Assembly (NCBI RefSeq): GCF_947242115.1 | Contig: NC_074716.1 | Span: 7,641,501-7,705,500, forward strand | Reading direction: 5' to 3' | Source: Biomphalaria glabrata | Taxonomy: Eukaryota > Mollusca > Gastropoda > Planorbidae | DNA length: 64,000 nucleotides | Part shown: piece after piece, positions 56,936-64,000 of the stretch | Numbering within the stretch: position 1 is the first letter of the stretch | How the letters are laid out: the number at the start of each line of letters is the position of its first letter | The notes under the pieces: model-generated | The model's input: the letters and a program-made list of their open reading frames with translations, nothing else | Databases searched by the model: none | What the model was told of the DNA's origin: nothing | Program-made: the position numbers and the translations under genes

Positions 56936-57197
56936 CAAGCTGAAATTTTGCACAATTATTTCTTATACCTGACAATGCAAGAATCCATAAAAAAAAATTA
57001 ACCAATTAGTTAATTAACTATTTGTAATAAATTAGTTTGTTTGGTATCTTAAACAAAGGAAAGAAATAGTAATTGACTGAAGTGGTGGCATACGCTGAAT
57101 TAGTCCCCTTTATAATAGACTGCCCACTTAGGATTAGTGAACACAAACATGAAATAGAAACAATAGATAACTTTAAATCTTCCATGTTCATAGACTC

Positions 57198-57285
57198 TTC
57201 TTCGCTAGCAGAGTGGTTACCGCGTTAGCTCGAGAAGTCTTTAGCCCACACATTCGAATTTAGGTAGTTCACATAAAAAAAAATA
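57198..57285 (+). repeat. tRNA-like relic
   Basis: GCTAGCAGAGTGGTTACCGC contains a canonical A box (TAGCAGAGTGG). A B-box-like ACATTCGAATT follows 45 bases later, then an A-run. It is probably a SINE head or tRNA pseudogene, not a tRNA gene. A second relic with GGGTTCAAATCC lies near 59730. Confidence 0.45.
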
Positions 57286-57623
57286 CATTTAAAAAGCTAT
57301 CACTCAGATGCCCCGTTCTTTCTCCCCCTTTCAAACTGGTCCAGACAAGTGATGGGATCATAGCGTATTGAGAACGTTTTAAAAGCATGAGGTAGTGCTA
57401 AACAAAAACAATTGGTAAAAATATTTCTAATCGCAGAGATTTATTTTTGTTGGTCTAGATCTATTACAAATTTTATTACATGAATGATTCAAAGTAATTG
57501 ATACACATTAATAAAAGCTTTGTTGTTGTTTTTTAAGTATCACTATTATAGTATTATTACAATTATGAATTAGTCCAGGATACCAATTTATTGAATCGAA
57601 GCCCTTAAATACAAACAACTTAC

Positions 57624-59452
57624 GCTTGTAATACTTCTGTTCTGGAGCAGGACACACCTGGAGTCAAAGAGGAACTGAATGGTGTGAGGGTGGATCCACG
57701 TCTGCCTTCTCTTGCTGCCCAACTGCCCAGCTCAACACTGGCGAGACTGTGTCTGGAGAAGAATAGAACGAGCATGTGAGAATTGGTGTCACTTGGTGTC
57801 ATTGGTCAGTTGTTGGATGGGTGTCACTTGGTGTCATTGGTCAGTTGTTGGATGTGTGTCGCTTGGTGTCATTGGTCAGTTGTTGGATGGGTGTCACTTG
57901 GTGTCATTGGTCAGTTGTTGGATGGGTGTCACTTGGTGTCATTGGTCAGTTGTTGGATGGGTGTCACTTGGTGTCATTGGTCAGTTGTTGGATGGGTGTC
58001 ACTTGGTGTCATTGGTCAGTTGTTGGATGGGTGTCACTTGTTGTCATTGGTCAGTTGTTGGATGGGTGTCACTTATTGTCATTGGTCAGTTGTTGGATGG
58101 GTGTCATTTGGTGTCATTGGTCAGTTGTTGGATGGGTGTCACTTGGTGTCATTGGTCAGTTGTTGGATGGGTGTCACTTGTTGTCATTGGTCAGTTGTTG
58201 GATAGGTGTCACTTGTTGTCATTGGTCAGTTGTTGGATGGGTGTCATTTGGTGTCATTGGTCAGTTGTTGGATGGGTGTCACTTGGTGTCATTGGTCAAT
58301 TGTTGGATAGGTGTCACTTGGTGTCATTACTCAGTTGTTGGATGGGTGTCACTTGGTGTCATTGGTCAGTTGTTGGATGGGTGTCACTTGGTGTCATTGG
58401 TCAGTTGTTGGATGGGTGTCACTTGGTGTCATTGGTCAGTTGTTGGATGGGTGTCACTTGGTGTCATTGGTCAGTTGTTGGATGGGTGTCACTTGGTGTC
58501 ATTGGTCAGTTGTTGGATGGGTGTCACTTGGTGTCATTGGTCAGTTGTTGGATGGGTGTCACTTGTTGTCATTGGTCAGTTGTTGGATGGTAGCGAGACC
58601 ATCCGTTAAAAAGGCCTCAACACGGACCTGCAACGTCACAGCCTGTGACCAGTTTAGACCACGTCGTACAGCCCAGTGACCAGCTATTGGTCTAAACTGC
58701 CCACAGGTTGTGATGTTGTAGGTCAGAGTTCAGACCTTCTGTGACGATTGGTCTTGGGTGTAGCCCTAGGCTGCCAGTACAACTAAAACGATGTAGGCGT
58801 GTTATATTTTTAGCGAAATAAACTTAAAATAAGTTGAACAAATTTCTTTTGTGAAAATAAAACTGAATATAATTTTATTAACAATAAACAAAGATTCAAT
58901 TTGAGATGAGATATATATCTAATAAACGAGTATACAATGAAATGTTATTTAAACAAAATCTATCTCACTACAAAGACACGTCCTACTCTCTCGCGTCTCT
59001 GATCAGTCTCTCGTGCGACTCTCGCCCACGTGACTTCTTAACATAAATTACGGCAGCTCGTGGTTTCATCATTCTACACTAACAAAAATTAATGCTGCAT
59101 TTCCTCATCATCACCTAGGCAACACACACACGCACACATTACATAACTCTGGGTGATATCCCTTTGTGTAAGTGAACGATAAGAAAATAATGAGATTTAA
59201 ATTGTTAATATGTGGTACAGAGAACGGGCACAACTGATTTGAAATTTAAAAAGTGTAATTGTGCTAATAGAAATAGAATAGATGACATAAGAACAGCAAA
59301 ATGAGCAACAAAACAAAATATGAATAATATGCGCATTCACACATGCACACAAGTAACATCACTCACCGAAACTCGGCTGACTCGCGCCTGGCTTTGGCAG
59401 TGAGCCTGAAGTCGATTCTCGTGTCATAGACCACCATTATCGGCGAAAACAT
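57624..59452 (-). CDS. PRR5: Candidate distal 5' exons of PRR5
   Basis: Two exons join in frame: 59367-59452 (MFSPIMVVYDTRIDFRLTAK... ending TTTCG/GTGAGT) and 57624-57752 (acceptor TTCTTCTCCAG; HSLASVELGSWAAREGRRGS...; donor AAGC/GTAAGT). The second ends in phase 2, so splicing to PRR5 exon 2 at 51547 keeps frame and gives a 330-aa protein with a basic, Ser-rich N-terminus, as PRR5L isoforms have. No N-terminal similarity was recognised, so this could instead be the start of a separate unrecognised gene. The intron between them is filled by the 35-bp minisatellite, which ends about 30 bases from the acceptor. Confidence 0.5.
57781..58590. repeat. 35-bp minisatellite (about 23 copies)
   Basis: Unit GTGTCACTTGGTGTCATTGG + TCAGTTGTTGGATGG, highly homogeneous. 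A unit of 35 is not a multiple of three, and no plus-strand frame meets a stop, so all three frames encode the same circular 35-residue repeat and long overlapping open frames appear. They are not genes. Confidence 0.97.
58687..58760 (+). repeat. Short interspersed repeat shared with 51160-51250
   Basis: ATTGGTCTAAACTGCCCACA then GGTTGTGATGTTGTAGGTCA. It directly follows the 35-bp array region. Confidence 0.6.
58761..59366. other. Candidate PRR5 distal intron, right part
   Basis: AT-rich. It has a tract of CTCTCGCG/CTCGTGCGACTCTCGCC-like CpG words at 58990-59035 and no recognised element. Confidence 0.4.
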
Positions 59453-59954
59453 TATGCTAAGTATTTGATGATTGGTAGAAACAAAGACAAAGTCGCTTTT
59501 GACAAAAACAGTTTAAATTATGCTGTAAGCATCCTAACAGTTTCCTTAGTTTGGCTCTGTTCCCTTTAGTTATAGAAAAATGCTAATTGTCAATTCATCT
59601 GCACACTAACTCTTGTTCCTTTCTATCACAAAATCAAAGCCGTTTCTGGACAAAAAGAAATATTTAAAATAAACAAAATTGGCACGTGGACGGAAAACGA
59701 ACGCTGGATTGATAACTGGATTAATGTTATGGGTTCAAATCCAGCTGGCGTCCTGTTTACGTGGTTAAAAAAAGACTCTTGATGCTGCAAAGCTTTTCAA
59801 TGAGGACATAGTGGAAATGAGGAACGTGTGATATTGATACAACTCTTTTCTTTAGGGATTTAATATCAAGTCAATCTCCTTTAGGGTTTTTTAACAGCTT
59901 GCGGATGAGATACTCCTGATATTTAGTTGTTAACAAGGCTTAAATACACATTAT

Positions 59955-60218
59955 TTAACCCTTTCTCTCCGTAATTCTTTTCCTCGTTCCGATAGTGTTA
60001 TCATTTTGCTCATTTGTATTTCACTCTCCTGTTCAGATTAAACTTTGATAACTTTTTTGTTAGTTTGCAGAAAATGTTTTATTTTGTATCCAACTATAGA
60101 AGAGAATGCATGCTCTTTTTTACACAACACAAATTAAAGTTTATAAATCCCAAAATCAATTAAATTTAAATGGAGTAAAATCAACGCTCGCATCGTCAAT
60201 TAGGAGTGAAAGAGTTAA
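59955..60218. mobile_element. TTAA-flanked MITE (piggyBac-like), copy 2
   Basis: TTAA at 59955-59958 and 60215-60218. Inverted ends CCCTTTCTCTCCGTAATT and CTCTTTCACTCCTAATTG. Same family as 8413-8688. Confidence 0.8.
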
Positions 60219-60292
60219 TTTAAAGAGAAGAATTGTATTTTATCAATTAATATCAAAAATGTTTATTATATTCCATGAAATATTGATCTTAC

Positions 60293-61065
60293 ACTAGTGC
60301 ACCTTCCTTGGGGATCCACTAATAGCGCACTTACATTAGTGCACCTTCCTTGGGGATCCACTAGTGGCGCACTTACATTAGTGCACCTTCCTTGGGGATC
60401 CACTAGTGGCGCACTTACATTAGTGCTCCTTCCTTGGGGATCCACTAGTGGCGCACTTACATTAGTGCACCTTCCTTGGGGATCCACTAGTGGCGCACTT
60501 ACATTAGTGCACCTTCCTTGGGGATCCACTAGTGGCGCACTTACATTAGTGCACCTTCCTTGGGGATCCACTAGTGGCGCACTTACATACTTACATTAGT
60601 GCACCTTCCTTGGGGATCCACTATTGGCGCACTTACATTAGTGCACCTTCCTTGGGGATCCACTAGTGGCGCACTTACATTAGTGCACCTTCCTTGGGGA
60701 TCCACTAGTAGCGCACTTACATTAGTGCACCTTCCTTGGGGATCCACTAGTAGCGCACTTACATTAGTGCACCTTCCTTGGGGATCCACTAGTGGCGCAC
60801 TTACATTAGTGCACCTTCCTTGGGGATCCACTAGTGGCGCACTTACATTAGTGCGCCTTCCTTGGGGATCCACTAGTGGCGCACTTACATTAGTGCTCCT
60901 TCCTTGGGGATCCACTAGTGGCGCACTTACATTAGTGCTCCTTCCTTGGGGATCCACTAGTGGCGCACTTACATTAGTGCACCTTCCTTGGGGATCCACT
61001 AGTAGCGCACTTACATTAGTGCACCTTCCTTGGGGATCCACTAGTAGCGCACTTACATTAGTGGC
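60293..61065. repeat. 42-bp minisatellite (about 18 copies)
   Basis: Unit ACTTACATTAGTGCACCTTC + CTTGGGGATCCACTAGTGGCGC. It contains the palindrome CCACTAGTGG. A partial unit at about 60585 breaks the register once. Forty-two is 14 codons, so 14-residue repeats stay open on both strands without coding evidence. Starts 75 bp from the MITE at 59955-60218. Confidence 0.96.
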
Positions 61066-63329
61066 GCACTTCACCTACCCCCCTCCTCTTCGCCCTTTCC
61101 ACACACCCCCTCCCCCAACATCTTGTCCTTCCTTCATCTTGTCTCTATATTATAGTCGCCTTCACGTCTGGCTCAGATATTAGGGTCTAGCGGAACTGTT
61201 ATCACTGACGGGAGAAGTGGCAACGGCGAGTCAAATGCGCCAAAACCAGTGAGCTTCTATGGTGGGGCTCGGTACCCACCTAGGAGAAAGAAAACCCATG
61301 GATTCAAACCTCCGCTGATCACAGCTATACCCAAATACGGGAAAGGCTTCGGGAATCAACCCTGAGGAAAAATCAGGAGTCGGCTACACCCCTTCAGGTC
61401 CAACAACGCCGCTGATCCTAAACTGTATCAGCACATGCTGTTCCTTTAGACACGTCAGCTGCGTAGAGAGTTGGGAACTGCTGTGTGGACGACATCGTTC
61501 CGACCACAGCTAATGCCCAGGCATTCATCTCATTTCCATGAGATGATCCGTAGTCGCTTCACTAATGAAGGAGGTCATACATAGACTATATTATAGTGAT
61601 GTAAAGTAATTTAAAGCGAAGTGATATATTCCAGTGACAATATAACAAGTTATTTGATCTGAGGTGGTCCCTACACTTGACTATGACACAGTGAGACTAC
61701 TTCTCTAAATCAGAATGTTTTAACACCAAATCCCAGAAATATCCCACAAAGAGGGCAAGGTCAGAATGTCACGATATTTTCAACCAGCAAAAACAAGTTA
61801 GTGATAAACACATCCTATTGTTAGTCCCTGACCTCTGGCAGACCGTCAACAGTTTAAAAGGTCAATTTGAGCTTCGGGCGGACGCTCGGTAAAGTAATGA
61901 AATTGGGTGAAAAAGAGAATCTTAAAGAGAAAGAATGAGAGAGAAAGAAAAACAGAGAAAAAAGTGAAAGAAGGAGAAAGAGAGGGGGGGGGAGAGTAAA
62001 AAGATGGATTGGTATATCCTACTTTTGTGAGAAATAATACAAAGAGTAGACCTGTATTCCAGATTATATACTTATAGGCTACATAAACGCAACAAGGGAG
62101 ATTATCGCAATATAAAGTTATATTCTGCAATGAGTTATTTATCCCTTATTCAACTAGATTAGAATAGTAAATGTAATATTACCATTTTATAACATTCTAG
62201 CTAACAGCCAGCAGCCCTCGTCACCCCAATTGTTGGGCGCGTGTAAGTTTGCGTGCTAACAGTCAGAGGCTGAGAATGCTGTGTCATGGAAATACACCAT
62301 TTGTCTGGCTTTTATTATTATTTTATAGCTTTTGGTGCTGGTGTTGTCCTGGCATATGCCGGACACAAGCCAAATGTATGAATATTTCAACACAATGTTG
62401 TTGCCAAGTAAGACTTAAAAAAAAAAATGTTCCAGTATTTGGATAAAGGAATATAAACCTTTCCTGCATTAATTCTAGATCTAATGATCGACCAATATGG
62501 TTCTTTTAAAATGAATTGGAGAATGTTGGGGGGGGGGGGGGGTTCATTATGAACTATTGAACTATAGTATTACTCAATCTGATCGTATTATTTTAAGCAT
62601 AATTAAACAGGCTCAATCATATCTTATATTTTTATGCACTTGTTTTATTGTTTAACATGATGAAGGCAACTGTTCAGGATTATAATAACCCTAGCCCAAA
62701 CCTCTCACAAGACGGCGAGGGATGTTAGCGGGCAGGGATCGAACCCGAGACCAAGCAAACGACACCCCAGATCGCATACTACACGACCAGCCGTACATGA
62801 TTATTTCCCAAAGCATACAAATATCGTTCTGCTCAATAAAAATATAAACAGCAAAACAAACTGTAAAAACGTGTGTTAAAATACCAATATAAACGAAACA
62901 AAAAATCCAAACTATAAAAACAAAGTGTTTTTTTTCCTTTTGAGCTTAATTTAGTTTCCTTTGTACTCCGTTTGAACACACATTTGTTTCCTAATATTTC
63001 TTTATTTTCTTTTTAATATTAATTTTGAGTTTGTATTTTATTATTTTATTTATATATTTCAGTTTCCTTCCGAGCTTGAAATCACAGCTAAGAAAATCCG
63101 TAATTTTATTTATAACTTAATTTGATTTTCAGTTATTTGGCTTCTTTTTTTTTTTTTTAAAACAATTTCATTTTTCTAAAAATTTTTATTTTTTATTTTG
63201 TAAATTGTATCGTACTGCTAAGTATTCTTATCATTGTTCATATTTTTATTTCTCTTTAATCTTTAATGGTATGAGACTAGACTGTATAGACTACATCGCT
63301 GTCTACTCATTAGTGGCTAATTAATGGCT
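61066..63329. other. Repeat-bearing spacer, no gene recognised
   Basis: 61080-61570 is relatively GC-rich, with CTGAGGAAAAATCAGGAGTC and similar phrases that look like a LINE 5'UTR, unconfirmed. Purine-rich GAGA tract at 61915-61995, G-run at 62528, a family-B SINE at 62665-62805, then T-rich sequence. Confidence 0.5.
62665..62805 (-). mobile_element. SINE family B
   Basis: Minus strand GGCTGGTCGTGTAGTATGCG and B box CGGGTTCGATCCC, then GAGGTTTGGGCTAGGGTTAT. B box intact. Confidence 0.8.
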
Positions 63330-63709
63330 ATTTCAATGGGTGGGACATGTCAGAAATCGCCCTCCCAAACGGCTTCTTTATGAGGGAGCTGTATGCAGGA
63401 AAGCGATCTTGAAGGGGATGGGGTCAACACAAAAAAAAAAAACACCGATAAGAGCTCTCTCAAGGAGTCTGATAAGAACATTCACGGCTGGGAAGCACTA
63501 GCTCTCGATCGCTCCTCAAGGCATGAAGCCGAGAGTGTCGGAGTCACAAGGTACGAAGCGAGGAGAGCAGCCAGCATGAAGGAGCGCAGAGCTAACAAAA
63601 GGCTGGGAGAAATAGCAGGCCTATGTGCATTACCCAATGCAAGGTGTGCGGCGTCTATTTAAAGCGAGGATTTGGACTCTCTAGCCATCTTCGAGTTCAT
63701 AGGGAATAA
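63330..63709 (+). mobile_element. LINE 3' end (zinc-finger tail), broken
   Basis: WVGHVRNRPPKRLLYEGAV, WEALALDRS and finally CKVCGVYLKRGFGLSSHLRV HRE with a stop at 63707-63709, spread over more than one frame. It has the C-x2-C...H-x4-H finger of LINE ORF2 tails. Confidence 0.8.
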
Positions 63710-63829
63710 GAAATGTGTCTTCAACCACAAACAAGGAGGCGCCAATGTCTAATTAAATACACTGTTGGGGATTTTGACAATAAAAACTAATAACGGTACT
63801 CAGAAATGCCCTTGTACCTTAGCGAACTG

Positions 63830-64000
63830 ATCACTCCAAATGTCCCGCAGAGACCCCTCCGCTCAATGGACTCAACGCTTCTAGTGGTGCCACGTTTCTC
63901 CCTCAAAAGCTACGGTCTGCGGGCTTTTTCAGTGCACGGACCAAAGGTTTGGAACTCACTCCCCATTGATCTCAGACAGACAACATGCTACACTACATTC
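63830..64000 (+). mobile_element. LINE RT C-terminus, runs off the right edge
   Basis: Open frame LSELITPNVPQRPLRSMDST, LLVVPRFSLKSYGLRAFSV, HGPKVWNSLPIDLRQTTCY: the conserved end of a CR1/L2-type RT. It lies only about 120 bp from the different LINE tail before it. Confidence 0.8.

Larger units (their letters stand above)
53364..57623. other. PRR5 5' flank or long first intron
   Basis: No gene recognised. It contains a family-A SINE (54700-54855), the 15-bp array, an interspersed repeat (56936-57060), a tRNA-like piece (57198-57285) and at 55326 a CAGGGGCGGATC motif resembling a hAT end without a partner. Short open stretches at 53392-53661 and 55054-55305 (minus) match nothing known. Confidence 0.55.

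Noticed and set aside
57198-57285. tRNA gene
   Set aside because: The A box is good but the B box is degenerate and no cloverleaf closes; it looks like a SINE head or pseudogene.
57712-58679. Overlapping 293-, 277-, 140- and 122-codon open frames on the plus strand
   Set aside because: All are register shifts of one 35-bp repeat; they also overlap the minus-strand candidate exon at 57624-57752.
60293-61065. Possible CRISPR-like array
   Set aside because: Units are contiguous tandem repeats without unique spacers, and the context is animal nuclear DNA.
60266-61183. Open frames on both strands through the 42-bp array
   Set aside because: Repeat-driven; the unit is 14 codons and simply lacks stops.

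Overview
This is animal nuclear DNA, very AT-rich and intron-rich, most likely from a gastropod mollusc. The organism call is an inference: it rests on the metazoan gene set, the LINE and tRNA-SINE content and the CTAGATC-rich introns; no species marker is present. Four host genes can be read exon by exon. (1) The 5' end of a connector-enhancer-of-KSR (CNK) gene, minus strand, exons at 6451-6517 and 3455-3618, encoding most of its SAM domain. (2) A complete CTP synthase gene, plus strand, 15 coding exons, 11550-19677, 587 aa. (3) A complete TTK/Mps1 spindle-checkpoint kinase gene, minus strand, 17 coding exons, 23798-34837, 865 aa, convergent with CTP synthase. (4) A PRR5/Protor (mTORC2 subunit) gene, minus strand, 44555-52653, with further candidate first exons reaching 59452. 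The products are a Ras/Raf scaffold, a nucleotide-synthesis enzyme, a mitotic kinase and a TORC2 subunit. They share no pathway or operon-like logic.

Layout. 1-2911: a hAT-type DNA transposon (BED finger plus transposase) interrupted by a LINE whose reverse transcriptase runs off the left edge; both lie on the minus strand and the two reading frames are fused in frame. 2912-6517: CNK exons and an intron full of small elements. 6518-11549: divergent intergenic region between CNK and CTP synthase. 11550-19677: CTP synthase with LINE and SINE relics in its introns. 19678-23797: convergent intergenic region with SINEs, a LINE 3' end and a hAT MITE. 23798-34837: TTK with a 1.7-kb hAT-like element in a kinase-domain intron. 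34838-44554: gene desert holding two neighbouring 1.3-1.4 kb non-autonomous elements, LINE 3' ends, a GC-rich tandem duplication and a LINE with a 22-bp repeat tail. 44555-53363: PRR5. 53364-64000: mostly minisatellites (15-, 35- and 42-bp units), MITEs, SINEs and LINE tails.

The most unusual parts are the five minisatellites packed into about 9 kb around the 5' end of PRR5. They include an exon bounded exactly by two different arrays, and three candidate PRR5 starts that share the same splice phase. The hAT-transposase/reverse-transcriptase open frame at the left edge is also notable. I found no convincing retrovirus, LTR element, Polinton, CRISPR array or intact tRNA/rRNA gene. All splice sites and family calls come from reading the sequence by eye, without database searches.
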